Part shown: positions 34,250 to 41,933 of the stretch, piece after piece | Layout: the number at the start of each line of letters is the position of its first letter | Position numbering within the stretch: position 1 is the first letter of the stretch | Assembly: GCA_902362725.1 (NCBI GenBank) | Contig: CABIXM010000007.1 | Span: forward strand, 62,001-126,000 | Length of the DNA: 64,000 nt | Reading direction: 5' to 3' | Source of the DNA: Clostridiaceae bacterium | GTDB lineage: Bacteria; Bacillota; Clostridia; Lachnospirales; Lachnospiraceae | Notes under the pieces: model-generated | The model's input: the letters and a program-made list of their open reading frames with translations, nothing else | Told to the model about the DNA's origin: nothing | Database searches by the model: none | Made by a program: the position numbers and the translations under genes

Positions 34250-35323
34250 TTATTTTCCCTCCTCTGCTTTTTTGCCGCGCTTGAAAAATGCTTTAACGCG
34301 CTCCTGAATCTCCTGGCCACCCTGGCTGGATGTGAAGATCATGGTCGCGATCAGGACAACTGCGTAAATCAGCATACGGTAGTCGTTCAGGGAACGGAGG
34401 AACTCCGGAAGCAGGGTCAGTACCACGGCCGCGATGATAGAGCCGCGGATATTGCCGATGCCGCCCAGTACCACGAATACCAGGATCATGATAGACATGT
34501 TGTAGCCGAAGTTCTTCGGCAGCGCGATCAGCGTAGACAGGTTGTGGGCGTAGAGCACGCCTGCGGTTCCTGCCAGTGCCGCAGATACACTGAAGGCCAG
34601 AAGCTTGTATTTCGTAATGTCGATTCCCACAGACTCGGCTGCGATGCGGTTATCACGGATGGCCATGATGGCGCGGCCGGTACGGGAATTGATAAGGTTG
34701 ATGACGATAAATAAGGTCACCAGGATCAGGATGATTCCGATGAGGAAGGTGGAATCGTTGGGGGTTCCGGTGATTCCCTGGGGTCCCTTGATGAGCACCT
34801 GTCCGCCCGGCTCCAGGCCTAAGGACATGCTGTCCTTGGTGGATACGTGGAAGCCTGCGCTGTCGCGACCCAGGAATACGACGTTGACCACATTTTTAAT
34901 GATCTCGCCGAAGGCCAGGGTTACGATGGCCAGGTAGTCGCCCTTCAGACGAAGTACCGGAATACCGATCAGGAAGCCGAACAGGGCAGCCACTGCAGTT
35001 CCCACCAGAAGTGCCAGGAAGAATCGAAGTCCCGCCGGCTGAATTATGTCAGCTGTGATCTTGGAAAACAGCGCTCCGGAAAAGGCTCCGGCGCACATGA
35101 AGCCCGCGTGTCCCAGACTCAGCTCTCCCAGGATACCTACGGTCAGGTTCAGGGAGATGGCCAGAATCACGTATACGCACAGGGGAACCAGAAGTCCCTG
35201 TAAAAGGCTGGAAATCATTCCTGCCTGCATACAGAGGGTAACGATAATATATGCTGCAACGACGATGCCATATGTAATCAGATTGCTGCGGAGCTGTTTG
35301 TTTATTTTCTTCATCTTCTTCAC
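34250..35323 (-). CDS. livM: Branched-chain amino acid ABC transporter permease LivM
   Basis: A 357-residue permease with about nine helices. The family segment ILGELSLGHAGFMCAGAFSGAL is near residue 65, and the cytoplasmic EAA-like loop reads RAIMAIRDNRIAAESVGIDITKYK. The C-terminus is basic. It starts immediately after the livH stop and forms the membrane channel with LivH. Confidence 0.94.
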   Translation of the reverse strand: MKKMKKINKQLRSNLITYGIVVAAYIIVTLCMQAGMISSLLQGLLVPLCVYVILAISLNLTVGILGELSLGHAGFMCAGAFSGALFSKITADIIQPAGLRFFLALLVGTAVAALFGFLIGIPVLRLKGDYLAIVTLAFGEIIKNVVNVVFLGRDSAGFHVSTKDSMSLGLEPGGQVLIKGPQGITGTPNDSTFLIGIILILVTLFIVINLINSRTGRAIMAIRDNRIAAESVGIDITKYKLLAFSVSAALAGTAGVLYAHNLSTLIALPKNFGYNMSIMILVFVVLGGIGNIRGSIIAAVVLTLLPEFLRSLNDYRMLIYAVVLIATMIFTSSQGGQEIQERVKAFFKRGKKAEEGK

Positions 35324-36208
35324 CTACACTTTCTCCTGAATCTGCTTACCCAGAAGTCCGGTAGGCTTCACAAGCAGTACGACAATCAATACCGCGAACA
35401 CAATGGCGTCTGCCAGCTGGGAAGAAATATAAGCCTTGCTTAAGATCTCGATGACGCCCAACAGAATGCCTCCGATGAAGGCTCCCGGAATGGATCCGAT
35501 ACCGCCGAATACCGCTGCCACGAAGGCCTTGATGCCAGGCATGGAGCCGGTGTACGGGGTCAGGGCCGGATAGGAGGAGCACATCAGTACGCCTGCGATG
35601 GCCGCCAGGGCGGAACCGATGGCAAAGGTCAGGGCGATGGTTGCGTTGACATTGACGCCCATGAGCTGGGCTGCGCCGCTGTCCTCAGATACGGCCAGCA
35701 TGGCGCGGCCGGATTTGGAATATTTCATAAACGTCATCAGTCCGGCCATGATGATCAGGCAGGCCACTACGGTCACGATGGTTTCGCCGGAGATCACCAG
35801 CTTGTCGTCCATCAGCTTCAGAGCCGGGATGGTCACGACAGAAGTGAAGGACTTGGTATTTGCTCCGTAAATCAGAAGTGCTACGTTCTGCAGGAAGTAA
35901 CTGACACCGATGGCGGTAATCAGCACAGCCAGCTTGGAAGCCTTTCTAAGCGGCTTATAGGCAATCCGTTCAATCAGGACGCCCAGGACTGTACATGCCA
36001 CAACGGAAAGCAGGACGCCCACTACCGGCGGCATTCCCATACCGCTGACTGCAGTAAACGCCACGTAAGCGCCGATCATAATTACATCTCCATGCGCAAA
36101 GTTCAACATCTTCGCAATTCCATATACCATAGTGTAGCCCAGCGCGATCAGCGCATATACGCTTCCCAGACTGATTCCATTCACCAGGTAGGATATGAAT
36201 CCTATCAT
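35324..36208 (-). CDS. livH: Branched-chain amino acid ABC transporter permease LivH
   Basis: A 294-residue permease. I choose ATG 36208, with GAGGTG 6 bases upstream; a GTG three codons earlier lies inside that site. Family features are GSVYALIALGYTMVYGIAKMLNFAHGD at the N-terminus and the loop GRAMLAVSEDSGAAQLMGVN. A recognisable own promoter lies upstream at 36253-36281, separate from livJ. Confidence 0.94.
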   Translation of the reverse strand: MIGFISYLVNGISLGSVYALIALGYTMVYGIAKMLNFAHGDVIMIGAYVAFTAVSGMGMPPVVGVLLSVVACTVLGVLIERIAYKPLRKASKLAVLITAIGVSYFLQNVALLIYGANTKSFTSVVTIPALKLMDDKLVISGETIVTVVACLIIMAGLMTFMKYSKSGRAMLAVSEDSGAAQLMGVNVNATIALTFAIGSALAAIAGVLMCSSYPALTPYTGSMPGIKAFVAAVFGGIGSIPGAFIGGILLGVIEILSKAYISSQLADAIVFAVLIVVLLVKPTGLLGKQIQEKV

Positions 36209-36252
36209 ACATAACACCTCTTCTTTTTGTCTGTTGACGAGTTTTGCGTTCT

Positions 36253-36281
36253 ATTATAGCATAGAAGCTCTGCTCATACAA
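36253..36281 (-). promoter_or_regulatory. Internal promoter of livHMGF
   Basis: Minus strand TTGTAT (36281-36276), a 17-base spacer and a perfect TATAAT (36258-36253), between the livJ terminator and livH. Confidence 0.75.
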
Positions 36282-36363
36282 CACTTTATTGTGCTAACAC
36301 GGCGTATTTCCAAAAACTTTTGCGTGTCGGCTGCCTTTTCTGACCTCAGACAGAAAAAGCGAA

Positions 36364-36396
36364 AACGAGAGGATCCCTGTGAAGAATCCCCTCGTT
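36364..36396 (-). terminator. Terminator/attenuator between livJ and livH
   Basis: AACGAGGGGAT/ATCCTCTCGTT hairpin with one mismatch, then TTTCGCTTTTT on the minus strand. It would make the binding protein more abundant than the membrane complex. Confidence 0.7.
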
Positions 36397-36469
36397 GGGT
36401 TGTTTTCCTGTTCACTGCGTTCACAGTAAAACGCCCTGCGGAACAGCGTCTGTGAATCTTTGCCTGAGC

Positions 36470-37660
36470 TTACAGCTCTGTGTACTCTCCGTCTACAACC
36501 TTAACTACCAGCGGAGCCTTGTTCGGCTCGCCATCCTCGCCCCAGGTGATATCCTTGCCGGTGATACCGCTGTAGGATACGGAAGTCATAGCCTCTTTCA
36601 TCGCGTCGCACAGATCGGATACGCTCATATCCGGTGTAGCGCCTGCTGCCTCGATAGCAGCCTTTACTACGTATACGCAGTCATAAGCGTCTGCCGCGAA
36701 CTGATTCGGAGTCTCGCCGTAATCTGCCTCGTACTTGGATACGAAGTTCTGTACCTGCTCATCCTCAGACTTTGCTACGAACGGAGCCAGGAAGGTCAGA
36801 CCCTCTGCCAGAGCGGTGTCGAAGTTCTCCACGCCCAGGATTCCGTCCATACCGTCGCAGCCGAAGAAGGTCGGCTCATAACCCTGCTTGTTGCACTCAG
36901 CCAGTACCAGGGAAGCCTCTGTGTAGTAGAACGGCATGAAGAGCAGGTCTGCACCGGCGTCCTTGGACTTCTGAACCTGTACGGAGAAGTCTGTCTTCGC
37001 GTCAGCTGTGAAAGCCTCTACAGATACGATCTCGAAGGGCTGATTTGCTGCCTCTGCCGCGAACGCCTCGTAGATACCGGTTGAATATACGTCGGAGCTG
37101 TCATAGATAACAGCTACCTTCTGTGCCATTCCGTTCTCGCCGATGTACTTTGCAGACTCGGTACCCTGTGTCGGGTCGGAGAAGCACATACGATATGCAT
37201 TGTCATACTGTACGCACTCTACTGCTGTTCCGGACGGTGTGATCTGGAACATATTGTCTGCATGGGTCTTCTCAACAACTGCGATACAGGGAGCGCTGGT
37301 GGTAGTTCCGATGAGAACCTGCATGCCCCAGTCTTTCAGGTTGTTATAAGCGTTGACAGCCTTCTCAGCGTCATGCTCGTCATCCTGGAAGTTGTAGTCG
37401 ATCTGATATCCGCCTATACCGCCTGCCTCGTTGATCTCGTCAACGGCAATCTGAATACCGTTCTTTACTGCGTTGCCGTAGATAGCAGCGCCGCCGGTAA
37501 TCGGGCCGGTAGCGCCGATCTTGAATGTGTCGCTTCCTGCTGCGTCAGAAGAAGCGGCTGTACTGTCTGTGGTTGTGCCTGCGGTGTCCTTGGATCCGCC
37601 GCATGCCGCGAGGGAAAAAACCATGGAACCAGCCAGAAGTAAGCTTAATGCCTTTTTCAT
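36470..37660 (-). CDS. livJ: Branched-chain amino acid ABC transporter substrate-binding lipoprotein
   Basis: A 396-residue exported lipoprotein. Residues 1-20 are a lipoprotein signal with lipobox SLAAC, followed by a Ser/Thr/Asp-rich linker. The Peripla_BP_6 domain starts with FKIGATGPITGGAAIYGNAVKNG and includes DDEHDAEKAVNAYNNL and FADAYDCVYVVKAAIEAAG. It captures Leu/Ile/Val-type amino acids outside the membrane and passes them to LivHM. A GGAGG ribosome site, a TTGACA promoter and optimised codons suggest high expression. Confidence 0.93.
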   Translation of the reverse strand: MKKALSLLLAGSMVFSLAACGGSKDTAGTTTDSTAASSDAAGSDTFKIGATGPITGGAAIYGNAVKNGIQIAVDEINEAGGIGGYQIDYNFQDDEHDAEKAVNAYNNLKDWGMQVLIGTTTSAPCIAVVEKTHADNMFQITPSGTAVECVQYDNAYRMCFSDPTQGTESAKYIGENGMAQKVAVIYDSSDVYSTGIYEAFAAEAANQPFEIVSVEAFTADAKTDFSVQVQKSKDAGADLLFMPFYYTEASLVLAECNKQGYEPTFFGCDGMDGILGVENFDTALAEGLTFLAPFVAKSEDEQVQNFVSKYEADYGETPNQFAADAYDCVYVVKAAIEAAGATPDMSVSDLCDAMKEAMTSVSYSGITGKDITWGEDGEPNKAPLVVKVVDGEYTEL

Positions 37661-37740
37661 AATAGTATCCTCCTTTTGAAAATCGATATGTCACTCATAT
37701 CCCCGTAATCATCCGGTACTCCGATAATTACTTGCCATCT

Positions 37741-37770
37741 ATCTTACCCCCGGCAAATTCGTTTTGTCAA
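37741..37770 (-). promoter_or_regulatory. livJ promoter
   Basis: Minus strand TTGACA (37770-37765), an 18-base spacer and TAAGAT (37746-37741). Confidence 0.65.
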
Positions 37771-37817
37771 GCGCTTTTTCTAATCCTTCCTGTTTCCGGT
37801 TATTCACAATTGCACGA

Positions 37818-38798
37818 TCATTTTTTCTCCCGGATTCGGACGGTGTTGCCATTGACAGAAAGAGAACGGATGCTCTTCAGGAAGCTGGACAGGCGGCTGT
37901 AGCCGTAATCCTTAATGTCAAAAGTACTGTGCTTCTTGTGGATCTCCTCATAAATCAGGGACAGATTATCCACCTGGCCGCCGCTCTTCCGGATAAATTC
38001 ACGAATCTCCTGCTCCAGCTTTTCCCTGTCTAGCTGATCATTCAGACCCACAGCCCAGGCGGAATCCAACTGATAAAGGAAGAGCCTCTGACAGGTATCT
38101 TTCAGAAATACCATCAGCTTCGTGTAACCGTAATTCCGCACGTCGAAATCGGTGAAGCGATCGTTCAGGCGGCTGCCCAGCTCGCCCAGGTAAGTAATTT
38201 TGCCCTTGTTCTCATTGTCGTTGATGATGGAAATGATGGCGTCCTCAATCTGGGAAAGGGGCGTCACAGCGGTTCCGTGCTCCTCCTCGGCCGCGGCTTT
38301 TCCACTCTTCTTTTGTCCGCTCTCCACGGACATTGTCTCTGCGTCACCGACCTGCTTATTGATGAGATTCAGATGGATAAATTTATTGCAGGCCTTGGTC
38401 AGGGCCATAGGTGTCTTGGACTCGCCCATGCCGATGACGTACATATTCTCCTCCCGAAGCCGCATGGCCAATCTGGTGAAATCACTGTCGCTGGTCACCA
38501 GGCAGAAGCCGTCCACCTTCCCCGAATACAGGATGTCCATGGCGTCGATGACCATAGCCATATCGGTGGAGTTTTTGCCTGTAGTATAGGCAAACTGCTG
38601 GACCGGCGTGATGGAATTTTCCAAAAGCACCTGCTCCTTCCAGCCGTTGGACTTACCGGACCAGTTGCCATAGATCCGTCGGAAGGACGCGTATCCGTAG
38701 TTCTCAATCTCATTAAAAATGCTTGCCGCGTATCTGGCGCTGATGTTGTCCGAATCAATCAACACCGCAAATTGTTTCTTATCTTCTATCTGTTCCAT
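37818..38798 (-). CDS. NYN-domain protein with two OST-HTH/LOTUS domains
   Basis: A 326-residue cytoplasmic protein. Residues 10-150 form a NYN (PIN-like nuclease) domain with the acidic residues in VLIDSDNIS, TDMAMVIDAMDI and LVTSDSDFTRLA placed for metal binding. Two OST-HTH/LOTUS domains follow at about 180-250 and 258-322, each with the repeated pattern F(D/N)xxxYGYxxL. NYN-LOTUS proteins are thought to bind RNA, and possibly G-quadruplex or double-stranded RNA, and cleave it. The gene is 26 bases downstream of the ComEC-like hydrolase. The natural RNA target is unknown. Confidence 0.9.
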   Translation of the reverse strand: MEQIEDKKQFAVLIDSDNISARYAASIFNEIENYGYASFRRIYGNWSGKSNGWKEQVLLENSITPVQQFAYTTGKNSTDMAMVIDAMDILYSGKVDGFCLVTSDSDFTRLAMRLREENMYVIGMGESKTPMALTKACNKFIHLNLINKQVGDAETMSVESGQKKSGKAAAEEEHGTAVTPLSQIEDAIISIINDNENKGKITYLGELGSRLNDRFTDFDVRNYGYTKLMVFLKDTCQRLFLYQLDSAWAVGLNDQLDREKLEQEIREFIRKSGGQVDNLSLIYEEIHKKHSTFDIKDYGYSRLSSFLKSIRSLSVNGNTVRIREKK

Positions 38799-38824
38799 TG
38801 CTTTTTCCTCTACTTTCCTTTGGG

Positions 38825-39739
38825 TTATCCGGGCGTCCAGTTGTCCGACGGGGATGCGTTGAACGCGATCGTTTGTCCGTCTGACACGGCCACTATGGTT
38901 CCCTGATCATCGGTCCGGAAGATCTGAATTCCCATTTCCCGAAGCCGGTTCAACACCTCCGCGTGGGGGTGTCCGTAGGTGTTCCCCTCGCCGCAGCTGA
39001 TGACCACATACTGGGGATCGACGGCCTTCAGAAAGTCCTCCGTGTTGGCGGTACGGCTGCCGTGGTGGGCTGCCTTATAGACGTCGGCTTTCAGGTTCTC
39101 TCCGCTGGATACCATATCCTCTTCGGAATGCTCCTCGGCATCCCCGGTAAATAAAAAGCTGTTCTTACCAAACTGTACCCGCACGCCGATGGAGTAATCG
39201 TTGGCGTTGCTGCCGTAGCTGTCTTTTACCGGACACACCACCGTGACTTCCGCCTCACCCAGCATATATTCTTCCCCTGCCTTCGGATGGGTGATCTGAT
39301 AATCCTTCGACTTCGCCGCCTGTATCACATCGTCATAAGTCCGGGTATCCTTGCTGTAATCAGGCATCATAACCTTACTGCAGTCAAATTTGTAGATAAT
39401 CACGTCCAGGCCGCCGATGTGATCTGCGTCCGGATGGGTGCCGATGACGTAATCCAGATGGTCGATGCCCTGATTCTCCAGATAGGCCTGTACCGTCGTA
39501 CCCTTGCTGTTGTTGCCTGCGTCAATAAGCATAGCGTGATCGCCCTGCCGTATCAGGGTGCAGTCGCCCTGTCCGATATCCAGATAATGGACCTCCAGGG
39601 TAGATCCGTCGGATACGGCTGTGCCGCCCGTCTCTTTTGTAAGCTGTTCCTGCACCGGGTAGACCGCCGCCAGTACCAGCGCAATCACCGCCAGCAGGAA
39701 ACGCTTTGCCTGATTTTTTCCTCTTCTGCCTCGTGCCAT
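38825..39739 (-). CDS. ComEC-like MBL-fold hydrolase, membrane-anchored
   Basis: A 304-residue protein with one N-terminal hydrophobic helix (about 13-28) after a basic start, so it is anchored or exported. The remainder is a metallo-beta-lactamase fold: YLDIGQGDCTLI, the metal motif THPDADHIGG, LFTGDAEEHSE and YKAAHHGSRTANTEDFL. This matches the C-terminal nuclease-like domain of the competence protein ComEC without its membrane channel. Stand-alone versions are common in Lachnospiraceae. A role in extracellular nucleic-acid or phosphodiester hydrolysis is inferred. Co-transcription with the NYN protein downstream is likely. Confidence 0.88.
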   Translation of the reverse strand: MARGRRGKNQAKRFLLAVIALVLAAVYPVQEQLTKETGGTAVSDGSTLEVHYLDIGQGDCTLIRQGDHAMLIDAGNNSKGTTVQAYLENQGIDHLDYVIGTHPDADHIGGLDVIIYKFDCSKVMMPDYSKDTRTYDDVIQAAKSKDYQITHPKAGEEYMLGEAEVTVVCPVKDSYGSNANDYSIGVRVQFGKNSFLFTGDAEEHSEEDMVSSGENLKADVYKAAHHGSRTANTEDFLKAVDPQYVVISCGEGNTYGHPHAEVLNRLREMGIQIFRTDDQGTIVAVSDGQTIAFNASPSDNWTPG

Positions 39740-39799
39740 AATGTCCTGTTTTGCTCCCTGTTTTCATACTCTTTTTCATATACTTTTCCATTATAGCAT

Positions 39800-39847
39800 A
39801 AAACAGGCGTTCGGACAGTAATTATTTTTCTGTCCGGACGCCTGTTT
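39800..39847 (-). terminator. ftsH terminator
   Basis: Arms AAACAGGCG and CGCCTGTTT with inner TTCGGACAG/CTGTCCGGA make an 18-bp stem followed by TTTT on the minus strand, 38 bases after the ftsH stop. Confidence 0.8.
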
Positions 39848-39884
39848 CGGATTTCTTCCTATTATATAAGTTTCGAATAAAATT

Positions 39885-41729
39885 TTACTCAGTTTCTGCC
39901 GGCGCTGCTTCCTTCCGGTTCAGGATTTCCATGAATTCTTCGCCGGTAATGGTCTCCTTCTCATACAGGAATTTGGCGATCTCATGGAGCTTCGGCATAT
40001 TCTCACTCAGGAGCTTTTTGGCCTTCTCATGCTCGGCCTTCACGACCTCTACCACCTTTTTATCTATCAATGTCGCAGTCTCCGGTGAGCACGCCAGAGA
40101 GGTGTCGCCGCCCAGATATTGATTGCTGACGGTCTCCATGGCCACCATATCAAACTCGTCATTCATACCGAACCGGGTAATCATGGCTCTCGCCAGCTTC
40201 GTAGCCTGCTCGATATCGTTGGACGCGCCGGTGGTGATGGAGTGGAATACCAGCTCCTCGGCCACCCGGCCGCCGGTAAAGGTGGCAATCTTATTCTCGA
40301 TTTCTTCTTTCGTCATCAGGTTATGCTCGCCGGATTCCACCTGCATGGTGTAACCGAGCGCGCCCGAAGTACGGGGGATAATGGTAATCTTGTGAACCGG
40401 GGCGGAATGGGTCTGAAGTGCCGCCACCAGGGCGTGTCCCACCTCATGATAGGAGACAATCAGCTTCTCCTTATCGGAGAGTACCTTGTTCTTCTTCTGG
40501 TAGCCTGCGATGACCACCTCCACACTCTCCTCCAGATCACTCTGGGTCACAAATTTCCGGTTCTGGCGTACCGCGCGCAGAGCCGCCTCGTTGATGATAT
40601 TGGCCAATTCCGCGCCGGAAGCGCCTGCTGCCGCCCGGGCAATGGCATTGAAATCCACGCTTTCGCTCATATGAACCTTTTTGGCGTGAACCTTCAGGAT
40701 ATCCTCGCGGCCCTTTAGATCAGGCAGTTCCACCGGAACCCGTCGGTCGAATCGGCCCGGACGAAGCAGGGCCGGATCCAGGGAATCCGGACGGTTCGTC
40801 GCCGCCAGAATCATAACGCCTTTCCGGCCATCAAAGCCGTCCATCTCGGTCAGCAGCTGGTTCAGGGTCTGCTCCCGCTCGTCGTTGCCGCCCATACCGC
40901 CGCCGTCACGCTTCTTACCGATGGTATCAATCTCGTCGATGAAAACGATACAGGGAGCCTTCTCATTGGCCTGCTGGAACAGATCCCGGACCTTGGCCGC
41001 GCCCATACCCACGAACATCTCGACGAATTCTGAACCGGAAATAGAGAAGAAGGGAACGTTAGCCTCGCCTGCTACCGCCTTTGCAAGCAGCGTTTTACCG
41101 GTTCCCGGAGGGCCTACAAGCAGCGCGCCCTTCGGCATGGTCGCGCCGATCTCCGTATACTTGGCCGGGTTGTGCAGAAAATCTACAATCTCGGTCAGAA
41201 TCTCCTTGGCCTCATCCTCGCCCGCCACATCGGAGAATTTAATGCCGGTGGTGGACTCCACATAAATCTTGGCGTTGCTCTTGCCGAAGGTCATGGCGTT
41301 GCCGCCCATCATGCCGCCCATTTTCTTGTTCAGATTCTTCATCAGCATCTGACCGATGACAATCATGATGATAAAAGGTACCATGGAGAGCAGGAGGGAC
41401 ATCCAGGGGGAGGCCTCCTCCACGATCTCCGTACCAAATTCTACGCCCGCGTCCTGGAGACGGTTCACCAGATCCGGGTCATTGAAGACGCCGGTCTTAT
41501 AGTAGTTTACCGGATCCGCATTGTCGGAAAAGATGATCTGATTATCCTCCACCTGAACCTGCTTGATTTCTTTCTTATCCAACATGGTCAGGAAGGTGTC
41601 GTAGCCTACTTCTTTCACCGTAGGGCTCAAAACCCTCGGGAAGACAAACATATTTAACAGAATCATGATCACTATCACGATGGTGTAATAAAAAATAAAT
41701 GGTTTCTTGTTGTTCTTGACTTCTTTCAT
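39885..41729 (-). CDS. ftsH: ATP-dependent zinc metalloprotease FtsH
   Basis: A 614-residue membrane protease. Two transmembrane helices (about 10-28 and 108-128) flank an extracytoplasmic segment. The AAA+ domain has [18 protein letters not shown], Walker [13 protein letters not shown] and the second region of homology ([21 protein letters not shown]). The M41 protease domain has the zinc motif HEVGH (in [15 protein letters not shown]) and the distant Asp ligand region. It degrades membrane and short-lived cytosolic proteins. The start is ATG 41729 with AGGAG upstream. It is not preceded by tilS-hpt as is common in Firmicutes. A three-way-junction RNA fold lies in its leader. Confidence 0.97.
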   Translation of the reverse strand: MKEVKNNKKPFIFYYTIVIVIMILLNMFVFPRVLSPTVKEVGYDTFLTMLDKKEIKQVQVEDNQIIFSDNADPVNYYKTGVFNDPDLVNRLQDAGVEFGTEIVEEASPWMSLLLSMVPFIIMIVIGQMLMKNLNKKMGGMMGGNAMTFGKSNAKIYVESTTGIKFSDVAGEDEAKEILTEIVDFLHNPAKYTEIGATMPKGALLVGPPGTGKTLLAKAVAGEANVPFFSISGSEFVEMFVGMGAAKVRDLFQQANEKAPCIVFIDEIDTIGKKRDGGGMGGNDEREQTLNQLLTEMDGFDGRKGVMILAATNRPDSLDPALLRPGRFDRRVPVELPDLKGREDILKVHAKKVHMSESVDFNAIARAAAGASGAELANIINEAALRAVRQNRKFVTQSDLEESVEVVIAGYQKKNKVLSDKEKLIVSYHEVGHALVAALQTHSAPVHKITIIPRTSGALGYTMQVESGEHNLMTKEEIENKIATFTGGRVAEELVFHSITTGASNDIEQATKLARAMITRFGMNDEFDMVAMETVSNQYLGGDTSLACSPETATLIDKKVVEVVKAEHEKAKKLLSENMPKLHEIAKFLYEKETITGEEFMEILNRKEAAPAETE

Positions 41730-41756
41730 CGCTATCTCCTGTCATAATAAAATGCG

Positions 41757-41814
41757 GCGGAAGCATGTCCTTCTTCAGGACCTGCCACCGGCAGCTCCTT
41801 ACGCATGCTTCGCA
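41757..41814 (-). ncRNA. Candidate three-way-junction leader RNA of ftsH
   Basis: Outer stem GAAGCATG/CATGCTTC (41760-41767 with 41804-41811) encloses two hairpins: TCCT-TCTTC-AGGA (41768-41780) and CTGCC-ACC-GGCAG (41782-41794). On the minus strand an unpaired CGTAAGGAG precedes the first inner hairpin. It ends about 30 bases before ATG 41729. No known riboswitch class was recognised. Confidence 0.45.
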
Positions 41815-41933
41815 GCCGCAGAGCCAAACTCTCTCATTCGGCGTTTCCATGTTAAGAAGAATAGCATTTTACGCCGGAAGAATCAATGAAGATTCCATAA
41901 ACTTTTCTAAAAAACTTATGATCTGACATTTCC

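Noticed and set aside
41760..41811. Purine riboswitch or hammerhead ribozyme in the ftsH leader
   Set aside because: The junction lacks the conserved purine-aptamer loops and core bases, and the hammerhead CUGANGA/GAAA core is absent.
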